Under the pieces are notes generated by a model that saw only the letters and a program-made list of their open reading frames with translations, did not search any database and was not told the origin of the DNA. From Candidatus Adlerbacteria bacterium (GTDB taxonomy: Bacteria; Patescibacteriota; Minisyncoccia; Phycocordibacterales; SBAW01): a stretch of DNA of 47,853 nucleotides. The stretch spans positions 1 to 47,853 of the forward strand of contig CAINNF010000019.1 of NCBI GenBank assembly GCA_903851045.1, written 5' to 3'. A program made the translations under genes and the position numbers. Below, piece by piece: positions 24,986 to 31,785 of this stretch (the first letter of the stretch is position 1; every line of letters begins with the position of its first letter).

Positions 24986-26437
24986 ATGCAGCGCGGAGAG
25001 GTGATAGTACGGTTCGACAAGGTGTCATTTAGCTTTGGCATCAAAAAGCCCATCTTGCATGAGGTGGACTTTACCGTGCGCCGCGGCACCAAGATCACCT
25101 TCATGGGCCAGAACGGCGCAGGCAAAAGTACTATCTTTGGTCTTATCATGGGTGCGCATGAACCCAGCGAGGGTACCATCCATCTCGCCAGCGGCCTCTC
25201 GGTCGCTATCGGCCGCCAGGTCATCCCGCGAGAGGAGCTCGAGCTCACTGTGCGTGACTTCTTTCAGCGTGTATTCCCTAAAAAGGTCTACGACATCGAC
25301 CCGCGCATCGACCGCGTGCTTGAGGTGGTCAACCTACATGCCGACCACGACAAGATAGTCGGGAAGTTCTCTGGCGGTCAGCAGGCGCGCCTCCTGTTAG
25401 CCTCCGCACTCATCCAAGACCCCGACCTCTTGCTCCTGGACGAGCCGACCAACAACCTCGACAAGGCGGGCATCGAACATCTCACGAAATTTCTCCAGGA
25501 CTACAAGAAGACCGTCATCGTCATCTCGCACGATGCCGAGTTCCTCAACTCCTTCACGCAGGGCGTCCTCTACCTCGACGTCAATACGCACAAGGTCGAA
25601 CAGTATGTCGGCAACTACTTTGACGTGGTGAAAGAGATCTCTATCCGCATCGAAAAGGAGAATAGAAAGAACGCACTCCTCGCCAAGGAGATCCAAGAGA
25701 ACAAGGACAAGGCGAACTTCTTCGCCAACAAGGGCGGCCAAATGCGTATGGTCGCCAAGCGTATGCGCGAGAAGGCCGAAGAGCTCGAGGAAGAAAAGGT
25801 GGATGTGCGCAAGGAGGACAAGACCATCCGCTCTTTTCGCATTCCTATGCAGGAGGGACTCATCGGTGAGATTATCGCTATCTCCTCGTTCAGAACGATC
25901 AAGGATCATAAGGTGGTCGAGCGAAAGGCGAAGGTCTCGCTGCGCAAGGACCAACATTTGTTACTCAAAGGCCCCAACGGGATAGGGAAGTCGACACTCC
26001 TGGAGTCAATAGCGAACGGTAGCGCCAAAGGCGTGACCATCACGCCGGGCGTGAAGATCGGGTACTACCGTCAGGACTTCTCCAACCTCGATTTCGACAA
26101 GACGGTCTACGACGAACTCGCCGCGGTGATGGAGCGCCCGCTCGAACACGACCTACGCTCCGCTGCCGCCGGTTTTCTCATTTCGGGTGAGCTTATCAAT
26201 ACGAAGATTGGCTACCTCTCAGAGGGTCAAAAAGGCCTCGTCGCCTTCGCACGTCTCCAGCTATTAAAGCCCGGCCTGTTAATACTCGACGAGCCCACCA
26301 ACCACATCAACTTCCGCCACATCCCCGTCATAGCCGAAGCCTTGAGTAATTTCGAAGGCGCCATGATCCTCGTCAGCCACGTTGCCGACTTCGTGCAGCA
26401 AATCCGCATCGACGAGGTCTTGGACCTAGAGCAATAG
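24986..26437 (+). CDS. ABC-F family ATPase (ribosome-associated)
   Basis: This 483-residue protein has two ABC cassettes in one chain and no membrane part, the mark of ABC-F translation factors. The first has GQNGAGKST, FSGGQQARL and LLLDEPTNN; the second has GPNGIGKST, LSEGQKGLV and LILDEPTNH. A charged linker (KEIQENKDKANFFANKGGQM) lies between them. It is shorter than EttA or Uup. TAAGGT lies six bases before ATG, so it is predicted leaderless. Its likely role is clearing stalled ribosomes or tuning early elongation. Confidence 0.92.
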   Translation: MQRGEVIVRFDKVSFSFGIKKPILHEVDFTVRRGTKITFMGQNGAGKSTIFGLIMGAHEPSEGTIHLASGLSVAIGRQVIPREELELTVRDFFQRVFPKKVYDIDPRIDRVLEVVNLHADHDKIVGKFSGGQQARLLLASALIQDPDLLLLDEPTNNLDKAGIEHLTKFLQDYKKTVIVISHDAEFLNSFTQGVLYLDVNTHKVEQYVGNYFDVVKEISIRIEKENRKNALLAKEIQENKDKANFFANKGGQMRMVAKRMREKAEELEEEKVDVRKEDKTIRSFRIPMQEGLIGEIIAISSFRTIKDHKVVERKAKVSLRKDQHLLLKGPNGIGKSTLLESIANGSAKGVTITPGVKIGYYRQDFSNLDFDKTVYDELAAVMERPLEHDLRSAAAGFLISGELINTKIGYLSEGQKGLVAFARLQLLKPGLLILDEPTNHINFRHIPVIAEALSNFEGAMILVSHVADFVQQIRIDEVLDLEQ

Positions 26438-26440
26438 AAA

Positions 26441-26464
26441 GAGCCGGTCCCGCGGGACCGGCTC
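26441..26464 (-). terminator. Terminator between convergent genes
   Basis: GAGCCGGTCCC and GGGACCGGCTC form an 11-bp stem. The minus strand continues TTTCTATT, so it mainly ends the 88-aa gene. Confidence 0.8.
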
Positions 26465-26477
26465 TGGTGGGCACGTA

Positions 26478-26744
26478 TTAGTTGCCAGTCTTGCCGACCA
26501 TCGCGCTGGCGGTGCTGAAGGCTTGCAAACCCACACCAGGCTTGGTGACGTCCAGCTCCAGGAGCTTGAATGCTTGTTCGTCAGTGAAATCCGCGATGAT
26601 CGTCACGATTGCGACGATCACGGCCTTGAGATCATTCGCCACCAAGGGGGCGAGAGATGGCAGGGCGTGGAGCAGGGCGCCGTACTTGTCGGTCAGCCCC
26701 TTGTAAATCAGCTGAAGAGCAGCTGCCAACTCCTCGTCCTTCAT
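26478..26744 (-). CDS. Unknown 88-aa helical protein
   Basis: The short soluble helical protein reads MKDEELAAALQLIYKGLTDK..., ending AFSTASAMVGKTGN. No family was recognised. Its ATG lies two bases after the stop of the decayed transposase and has no Shine-Dalgarno site, while most nearby orphan genes do. The transposon may therefore have removed its promoter and ribosome site, or it may be read from the transposase transcript. It has its own terminator. Confidence 0.6.
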   Translation of the reverse strand: MKDEELAAALQLIYKGLTDKYGALLHALPSLAPLVANDLKAVIVAIVTIIADFTDEQAFKLLELDVTKPGVGLQAFSTASAMVGKTGN

Positions 26745-26746
26745 GG

Positions 26747-27807
26747 TTACCGTTCAGTATTGGGTGCTTGTATTCCTGATATATTTGGAAAATTAACGTT
26801 TTTTCGTAAAGTCATTTGAAGAGACATTTTGCCGTTAAGATGTTTAAACGGCACGCCGCAGTCAGTGAATGGTTTTGTGCGGCGCCGTAGCATTCATGCG
26901 TTGAGCCACCGTTCCGCCGTTTTGAATGATTGGAAGCCTTTGATACTTTTGAGCCGTGCTTGCATGTGCGAATTAAACGACTCAGTGAGGTTGTTGGTAT
27001 GGGGACAGTGGTCCATACGGAAGTTGTAGGCAAACAGCTCCTCACGTCGTGACATGATTTCAATCATGAGCAGCTTGAGCGTGAAGTCGCGCTTGCCCCA
27101 AGACTCAAACAATCCTCTGAGCATGGCGTCTCTTTTGGCAGGGTGATGTTCGCGGCTGAATGCGTATGCCAGATGCGAGAAAAAGGTTCGGTACTTGGGC
27201 AAGGTGCGCACCTGCAATCGCTGCCTAATGTTTTCGAGGTAATGCACGTGGCACAGCTGCACGCGTGCCTTGGGAAAATACTTTGCCAACGCAAGCTTGA
27301 TAGCGGCTGCATCATCGCAGATGACGATTTGGAGCGGGTAGCGACAGGCTTTAAGCAATCGGAAGAACTTGGTGAACGACAGTTCGTTTTCCGAGGGTGC
27401 AAGCATGTCTACAGGTATGTCATGTGTGAGGAAATCAATGCCGTAGATGAATGGTATCTTTTTGTCGTAGCCTTTGACTGCAATGTATTTGCTGTTCACG
27501 TTGAGCCTGCCACTTCAACGCTCACAGTACTCACTGGAGACCCAAGTATTTTCGGGCAGCTTGTCCATTTCTTCCAAAAGGCGGTTGTGTATTTTTGCAG
27601 GAGATATCATGTATTGGTCAGCAAGCTTGCGCATGGGCGTGCCGTCGATGTATTGCACCCAAAGCACGGGCTTGCGCTTGTAGTTGATTGAAAAAGAGTT
27701 ACGGCAAGTCTTACACAAAAAGCGGTTGATGCCTCTGCGGGAGCCTTTCTTGATGGTTTTGATGCCGCTGCATTTGGGGCACGAAGGATTGCGTTTTTTT
27801 TGTTCAT
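26747..27807 (-). pseudogene. MULE-type DDE transposase, decayed
   Basis: One frame can be followed from ATG 27807 to TAA 26747, with three lesions. First, an A8 run (27794-27801) after ATG AAC needs a -1 shift to enter the zinc-ribbon frame (CPKCSGIKTIKKGSRRGINR...CKTC). Second, an in-frame TGA lies at 27515-27517, followed by NVNSKYIAVKGY where relatives have DGK with the first catalytic Asp. Third, an in-frame TGA at 26894-26896 precedes MLRRRTKPFTDCGVPFKHLN. The second Asp (IVICDDAAAIK) and the Glu region (NNLTESFNSHMQARL) remain. Terminal repeats were not found. The exact IS family is not assigned. Confidence 0.85.
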
Positions 27808-27867
27808 ACTACCAGCATATCAAGCAAAAAAGCCTTGTTTTTAGAACTGTATTGCCCTTACCCCTTT

Positions 27868-27901
27868 ACACCTTGACAAAGGTGTGGTTTGGGTGTATAC
27901 T
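27868..27901 (+). promoter_or_regulatory. Near-consensus promoter with inverted repeat over the -35
   Basis: TTGACA (27873-27878), 17-base spacer and TATACT (27896-27901). ACACCTT-GACA-AAGGTGT (27868-27885) is a perfect seven-bp inverted repeat covering the -35 box, a candidate operator. Confidence 0.75.
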
Positions 27902-27955
27902 CGAAAACAGGTTGATCTTCGGCCGATTTGGCCACAAACGCCTGAGGAGGGCATC

Positions 27956-28174
27956 ATGAAAAAGCACGTTTACTTCGTTTCTTACAACATCAACCAGGTC
28001 GGCGGCGGAATTTCGGGTCACGGAAATGCCGAAGCGATCAGTGGCGAGGCCATCACGCAGATGGCACACATTCAGGACGTAGCACGTGACATAGCGGAAA
28101 AGGCATCGAAGGAATGCGGCCGACCCATGAGCGTCACCATCATGAACTACCAGCTCCTGCGCGTCGACGAGTAG
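27956..28174 (+). CDS. Unknown 72-aa protein
   Basis: The ATG follows GAGGAGG at good spacing, so the longer ORF-track start is not used. The sequence MKKHVYFVSYNINQVGGGIS, with alternating strand-like segments and a helix (HIQDVARDIAEKASKECGRP), suggests a small alpha/beta domain. No family was recognised. It has a near-consensus promoter with operator-like repeat and a strong terminator, so it is an independently regulated unit. Confidence 0.75.
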   Translation: MKKHVYFVSYNINQVGGGISGHGNAEAISGEAITQMAHIQDVARDIAEKASKECGRPMSVTIMNYQLLRVDE

Positions 28175-28202
28175 GCTTCGGCCTCACAACAAGTTTCTCG
28201 TG

Positions 28203-28245
28203 GGGCGGCATCGCAAGATGACCGCCCTTTCTGCTTTCCTTTTTC
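28203..28245 (+). terminator. Rho-independent terminator with GCAA tetraloop
   Basis: GGGCGGCATC-GCAA-GATGaCCGCCC (one bulged A) is followed by TTTCTGCTTTCCTTTTTC. Confidence 0.9.
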
Positions 28246-28271
28246 TTCATTATGCCAGCATATTTCTAATT

Positions 28272-28484
28272 CTAACCCTCAACCACAATGCAAAAGGTGC
28301 CTTTCAGGCACCCAATTGTGAACGGTCTCTCCTTCATGTTGCCGGTGCCGGCAAGAAACTGCTGGATGCCCTCGAACAATGCCTTGAGGAGCGAATCCTT
28401 CGGATTCTTCGCCTTGCCACCGGATTTGCCTTCTTGGGCAGCGACTGCCGCGAGTGCGGCGGCCAAAATCGATTCTTGACCGAT
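28272..28484 (-). CDS. Small basic helical protein, unusual start and terminator inside ORF
   Basis: Codon use and the sequence (SILAAALAAVAAQEGKSGGK, then KDSLLKALFEGIQQFLAGTG) favour this frame. There is no ATG. AAAGGA (28492-28497) is seven bases before ATC 28484, so a non-AUG start, a lost start codon or a TTG at 28466 are options. A hairpin-plus-T4 signal (28296-28312) falls before the stop at 28272, so many transcripts would lack a stop codon. A divergent promoter and a palindrome lie upstream. The function is unknown; it may also be a decaying gene. Confidence 0.5.
   Translation of the reverse strand: MGQESILAAALAAVAAQEGKSGGKAKNPKDSLLKALFEGIQQFLAGTGNMKERPFTIGCLKGTFCIVVEG
28296..28312 (-). 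terminator. Terminator-like hairpin inside the 3' end of the small ORF
   Basis: On the minus strand GGTGCCT-GAA-AGGCACC is followed by TTTTGC. Outer CACAAT/ATTGTG can extend the pairing. Confidence 0.55.
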
Positions 28485-28502
28485 AGGAGAATCCTTTATT
28501 TC

Positions 28503-28526
28503 GGATCAAACACCATTGTTTGATCC
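28503..28526. promoter_or_regulatory. 24-bp palindrome at the start of the small-gene transcript
   Basis: GGATCAAACA-CCAT-TGTTTGATCC has perfect ten-bp arms. It lies at the predicted transcription start of the minus-strand gene, and its loop contains the ATG of a six-codon leader (MVFDPK). It is either an operator or an RNA hairpin. Confidence 0.55.
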
Positions 28527-28556
28527 ACTGAAAGCTATTTTACACGATATAATATT

Positions 28557-28578
28557 TTGTCAAGTAATAGCTTGACAA
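28557..28578. promoter_or_regulatory. Back-to-back -35 boxes of divergent promoters
   Basis: TTGTCAAG-taatag-CTTGACAA is a perfect inverted repeat. It gives a TTGACA -35 box in each direction. A minus-side -10 TAAAAT and a plus-side -10 TACGAT are at plausible distances. Confidence 0.6.
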
Positions 28579-28636
28579 AACCTATAAACCAGTTACGATT
28601 GTTCCAGAAGCCCTTTGAATTGTTCTTTGGGCTTGC

Positions 28637-29317
28637 ATGGGAATAAGAAAAATGGCCATTCGTAAAGAAGTCACGGTGACCGTCACCCAGACCACGGGGG
28701 ATCTCCCCGTGTATCGCTCCTCGGCGCGGTCGGACAACGACCTTGTCCGCAACATTTTCAAGTTTGCAGTGCTGGGCATTGCGGGCTACCTCGTCTATTT
28801 GTTCCTCGTGCACGTGTTGTTGCCCTTGTTGGGCGGTATCACGCTTGTATTGCTTGCAGTAGCGTGTGTGCTTGTATTATATAAGACGGAGCTGTTTAAG
28901 GTGCCAGAGGTTCGAGACACAACTCGTCCGATTCTCGATGTCATGTATGAAAAGGCCCAGCGGGAGGGCGGTAACTCCAAGCGTACTCAGGAACAGTACT
29001 ACACGTTCGGTTGCATTGCATGCGCGGTCGTTCTTGTGCTGTATTTGTTCGGTACGATCACGGTGGGCGTATTCGCCATCAATCCCGATTACCACATGTT
29101 CCCGGTGAACGTGTTCGGTGCTGTGGCGGTCCTCATGCTCGTGCAGCAGCTGGTGCAGACACTGAGTTGGACACTCCAGATGTTTGCGTCGAAAACGCTG
29201 CACTTCAAGACCGCGGTCGTGTCGCGCTACCAGCGCAACCTTCCTTGGGTCACCAGCGTGGCGGTCCTTGTGTACCTGGCAAGCCTCGCCGGGGTCAACT
29301 TCGGCCTCATCCACTGA
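28637..29317 (+). CDS. Unknown multi-helix membrane protein (226 aa)
   Basis: About five hydrophobic helices are visible (VLGIAGYLVYLFLVHVLLPL, GGITLVLLAVACVLVLY, GCIACAVVLVLYLFGTITVG, VFGAVAVLMLVQQLVQTL, VTSVAVLVYLASLAGVNFGL). The N-terminus is polar with repeated Thr/Val. No family was recognised. Either ATG 28637 or ATG 28652 could start it; neither has a clear Shine-Dalgarno. It has its own TTGACA promoter and a strong terminator. Confidence 0.7.
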   Translation: MGIRKMAIRKEVTVTVTQTTGDLPVYRSSARSDNDLVRNIFKFAVLGIAGYLVYLFLVHVLLPLLGGITLVLLAVACVLVLYKTELFKVPEVRDTTRPILDVMYEKAQREGGNSKRTQEQYYTFGCIACAVVLVLYLFGTITVGVFAINPDYHMFPVNVFGAVAVLMLVQQLVQTLSWTLQMFASKTLHFKTAVVSRYQRNLPWVTSVAVLVYLASLAGVNFGLIH

Positions 29318-29334
29318 AGGCCCACGCCTTCGCG

Positions 29335-29362
29335 CCCCGCGGCACTCGTGCCGCGGGGTTTT
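29335..29362 (+). terminator. Rho-independent terminator
   Basis: CCCCGCGGCAC and GTGCCGCGGGG are perfect arms, followed by TTTTCT. Confidence 0.92.
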
Positions 29363-29388
29363 CTATAGCTATACGACCAGAGAAATGC

Positions 29389-29418
29389 TTGACAGACTAT
29401 ACATACTATGATTTTATA
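29389..29418 (+). promoter_or_regulatory. Promoter of the 127-aa gene
   Basis: TTGACA (29389-29394) is followed 17-18 bases later by TTTTAT/TTTATA in an AT-rich stretch. Confidence 0.6.
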
Positions 29419-29453
29419 TAACAAAGGTCTTTATCTATAGTTTGGAGGTACTG

Positions 29454-29837
29454 ATGGCTGAGATCATACCGTTTAGGCCGAGAAAAGGTCCGGTTATGAG
29501 CCAAGCGCGTGCAGCAGCCGTGGAGCCGCTACCGGTGGTAGCTGACGTGCGAGCGCCCATGACGTTCCGATTCGGTCAGGAAGGCTATACGAACGCCGCA
29601 GATGATGCGTTGGCGTTGCTGATAGAGATGCAAATGCATCTTAATGGCTTGCAGGGATTTAACCCTGACAGGCACAAGGAGAACATACAACTGCGAAAAC
29701 AGGGGCTCAGCGAATATACTTACGAGCAGCTTGTTGAGATTGCTCGCCGCAGCGGTCCACTCCAGTGGACAGAGAAGCCCGCTTACTACCAAGCGCTTCT
29801 GGACTGTATCATCAAGTTGGATGCGACAGAACTCTAA
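29454..29837 (+). CDS. Unknown 127-aa protein
   Basis: ATG 29454 is chosen because GGAGGT lies just upstream. The protein is soluble. A low-complexity N-terminus (MAEIIPFRPRKGPVMSQARA) precedes helices around DDALALLIEMQMHLNGLQGF and YTYEQLVEIARRSGPLQWTE. No family was recognised. It is one of the monocistronic Shine-Dalgarno-led orphan genes. Confidence 0.7.
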   Translation: MAEIIPFRPRKGPVMSQARAAAVEPLPVVADVRAPMTFRFGQEGYTNAADDALALLIEMQMHLNGLQGFNPDRHKENIQLRKQGLSEYTYEQLVEIARRSGPLQWTEKPAYYQALLDCIIKLDATEL

Positions 29838-29839
29838 AA

Positions 29840-29888
29840 AGCCGCCGCAGGAGCCGTTGGGACCACCCCGCGCTCCTCCGGCGGCTTC
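29840..29888 (+). terminator. Rho-independent terminator
   Basis: AAGCCGCCG-c-AGGAGC pairs with GCTCCT-cc-GGCGGCTT, followed by CTATTTATTT. It sits between convergent genes. Confidence 0.8.
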
Positions 29889-29891
29889 TAT

Positions 29892-30659
29892 TTATTTCCC
29901 CAACCCAATCAATTTCAAAAAGGTTTCGAGTTCGGCTCCTTCGAGTGGGCGGTATTCGCTTGAGCGGAGTTTACCAAGCTTGATGTTGAGGATGCGTACA
30001 CGCTTCAACTCATCGACGGTGTTGTGGAGCGCGGAGACCATGCGGCGGATCTGGTGACGCTTGCCTTCGCTCAGCGTGATACTAAAGGTGAAGTCGCCGA
30101 GGATGGTGACCGTGCAGTCCTTTGTCACGTACCCTTCGATGTCGACGCCGCGCTCCATGTTCGTCTTGAAGCTATTGCGCAATTTTTCGCGCGTGCGCAC
30201 GACATATTCCTTATCGTGCTCGGAGTCGGGGTTGAGGAGTCGGTCGGTGATACGGCCGTCGTCGGTGAGTATGAGGAGCCCATGGGAGTCCTTGTCGAGG
30301 CGGCCGATAGGGAAGACGCCCTCGAGCTCGCGGACCCCTTTCAATACCTCTTTGATATCCTTGTCCGAGTGTTGGGCAGAGTGCGTCACGACTCCGACCG
30401 GCTTGTTGTAGGCGAAGTAGCGGTAGGTCCGCTGCTGCGCCTTCTTCGATACGACGACCGTGTCGGACTCATACACTTTGTCCCCCAACTGTGCCTTCTT
30501 GCCACCCAGCATCACTTGGCCCTTCGCCACCATCTCGTCCGCGCCACGCCGGGTCGAATACCCTTTAAACGCAAGGTATTTGTTGATACGCATAGGGTAG
30601 GAGTCGCCCGGCTCCTGTGGAGCGGGCGGGCGGGCGGGAACTTGCATGCGCTTTTTCAT
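29892..30659 (-). CDS. Ribosomal RNA pseudouridine synthase, RsuA/RluB family
   Basis: ATG 30659 gives 255 residues. An N-terminal S4 RNA-binding domain (MRINKYLAFKGYSTRRGADE) is followed by the catalytic domain. Its motif GRLDKDSHGLLILTDDG holds the nucleophilic Asp, and EGKRHQIRRM lies near the end. The enzyme isomerises a uridine in rRNA; RluB (23S), RluF or RsuA cannot be told apart here. TATACT sits seven bases before ATG with TTGTCA 17 bases further up, so the mRNA is predicted leaderless. Confidence 0.92.
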   Translation of the reverse strand: MKKRMQVPARPPAPQEPGDSYPMRINKYLAFKGYSTRRGADEMVAKGQVMLGGKKAQLGDKVYESDTVVVSKKAQQRTYRYFAYNKPVGVVTHSAQHSDKDIKEVLKGVRELEGVFPIGRLDKDSHGLLILTDDGRITDRLLNPDSEHDKEYVVRTREKLRNSFKTNMERGVDIEGYVTKDCTVTILGDFTFSITLSEGKRHQIRRMVSALHNTVDELKRVRILNIKLGKLRSSEYRPLEGAELETFLKLIGLGK

Positions 30660-30688
30660 GTGGTGGAGTATACAGCATACCGCGAGTA

Positions 30689-30717
30689 TTGACAATAATA
30701 TGCAAATATAGCAATAT
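30689..30717. promoter_or_regulatory. Overlapping divergent -35 boxes
   Basis: TATTGACAATA gives TTGACA on the plus strand (30689-30694) and TTGTCA on the minus strand (30690-30695). The plus promoter leads to the 189-aa gene and the minus promoter to the pseudouridine synthase gene, so the two cannot fire independently. Confidence 0.55.
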
Positions 30718-30757
30718 GTACTACGGTGGTGCAAAAGCACCTTACAGGAGAATACCG

Positions 30758-31327
30758 ATGACGTTACGACGTCCGACGGAGGACTGGATCCCAACCGACC
30801 TTATCTTTGTGGTTTTGGTGGGTGCGCTCTACGGGCTCATTGCCGCCTATCTACTACCGGTGGTCACAAGCTCCATAGCGATCCTGGTCATGGCGTTCCT
30901 GATGGTGCGCCGGGTCGTGCTTGTGGAGGCGCCGCGAACCGGCTCGCTACCGTATGTGACGGTGCTGGAGCACCGGTTGAAAAATCGCCGCGTGCTCGAG
31001 TCGAGCGAGATCTTGACGGAGGCATCCCGCCAGCTATGCGTGTACATGCTCCTGTTGGCCTTTGGTTTTTGGACCATTGTGTTCTTGGAACGATGGCCCA
31101 CCTACTCGGTGTGGTGGATCGCTCCCCTGGGGTGGTGCACGGCAGCACTGGTCGGTGCAGAGTTGCTGCGCGCGTGGCAAGAATTTCGGGTATGCGAAAG
31201 TGACTTTTACCTGACGCACCCATACCAGATCGGGTTTTGGGCACGTTTGGTGCACAAGCTGTCCGCTGTCTTTGCGACGACGTACGGTCTCTGTCTTGCG
31301 AGCGACTATCTGCATCTCTTGCCGTGA
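30758..31327 (+). CDS. Unknown membrane protein (189 aa)
   Basis: AGGAG lies seven bases before ATG 30758. Four hydrophobic helices are visible (DLIFVVLVGALYGLIAAYLL, SSIAILVMAFLMVRRVVLV, LCVYMLLLAFGFWTIVFL, WWIAPLGWCTAALVGAELL), with a cytosolic loop between the second and third. No family was recognised. The stop is TGA. The next promoter begins at once, so it is a single-gene unit without an obvious terminator hairpin. Confidence 0.72.
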   Translation: MTLRRPTEDWIPTDLIFVVLVGALYGLIAAYLLPVVTSSIAILVMAFLMVRRVVLVEAPRTGSLPYVTVLEHRLKNRRVLESSEILTEASRQLCVYMLLLAFGFWTIVFLERWPTYSVWWIAPLGWCTAALVGAELLRAWQEFRVCESDFYLTHPYQIGFWARLVHKLSAVFATTYGLCLASDYLHLLP

Positions 31328-31330
31328 TTC

Positions 31331-31359
31331 TTGACTCGACCACACCATTGTGGTAAGAA
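31331..31359 (+). promoter_or_regulatory. Promoter of the 97-aa gene
   Basis: TTGACT, 17-base spacer and TAAGAA, followed by AAGGAG before ATG 31388. Confidence 0.65.
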
Positions 31360-31387
31360 AAACTGTCAACAAGTAAGGAGTTCTTTC

Positions 31388-31681
31388 ATGGCTCAGCAAC
31401 GCCGGACTCGGCAAACCCCCGGCCAAGCCGCAAGGAACGCGCGCAAGCGCGAGCTCCAGGGGTTCAACCGCAGTGAGCTGACCCTCGCCGACCGCAGACG
31501 CGGGACGCTCGCCATCATCCAACTCGGCCAGCAAAGTCTGGCTGCCTCACTGAAGGCCGCTGAGGCCCAGCGGCGCGAGGAGGCACGGATCCGCGAGCTC
31601 GAGGCGCGGGCCGAACGAGCTCGGCAGGCTGCGCTGGCATCCGAAACTCCGGTATCGGAAGCGGCTGCAGTGGCAGCCTGA
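31388..31681 (+). CDS. Unknown 97-aa basic coiled-coil protein
   Basis: AAGGAG precedes ATG. The N-terminus is very basic (MAQQRRTRQTPGQAARNARK) and the C-terminal two-thirds is a long Ala/Glu/Arg helix (EAQRREEARIRELEARAERA). Nucleic-acid binding through the basic head is possible. No family was recognised. It has its own promoter and terminator. The stop is TGA. Confidence 0.72.
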   Translation: MAQQRRTRQTPGQAARNARKRELQGFNRSELTLADRRRGTLAIIQLGQQSLAASLKAAEAQRREEARIRELEARAERARQAALASETPVSEAAAVAA

Positions 31682-31686
31682 TCTAG

Positions 31687-31725
31687 GGCGCGCTCACCCC
31701 ACGGTGAGTGCGCCTTTTCTTTTGG
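31687..31725 (+). terminator. Rho-independent terminator
   Basis: GGCGCgCTCACC pairs with GGTGAGtGCGCC, followed by TTTTCTTTT. Confidence 0.9.
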
Positions 31726-31785
31726 TCGCTTCGAGAAGCTCCGCGAACGTTCGCGGGGCATTTTCTATATATGTTACACTAAGAT

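Noticed and set aside
26894-27517. TGA read as an amino acid (recoded CPR genetic code)
   Set aside because: Well-supported genes end in TGA (17573, 31327, 31681) and only the decayed transposase has internal TGA.
26747-27830. Terminal inverted repeats of the insertion sequence
   Set aside because: Sequences around both ends were compared by eye; only weak matches were found, so element borders are not called.
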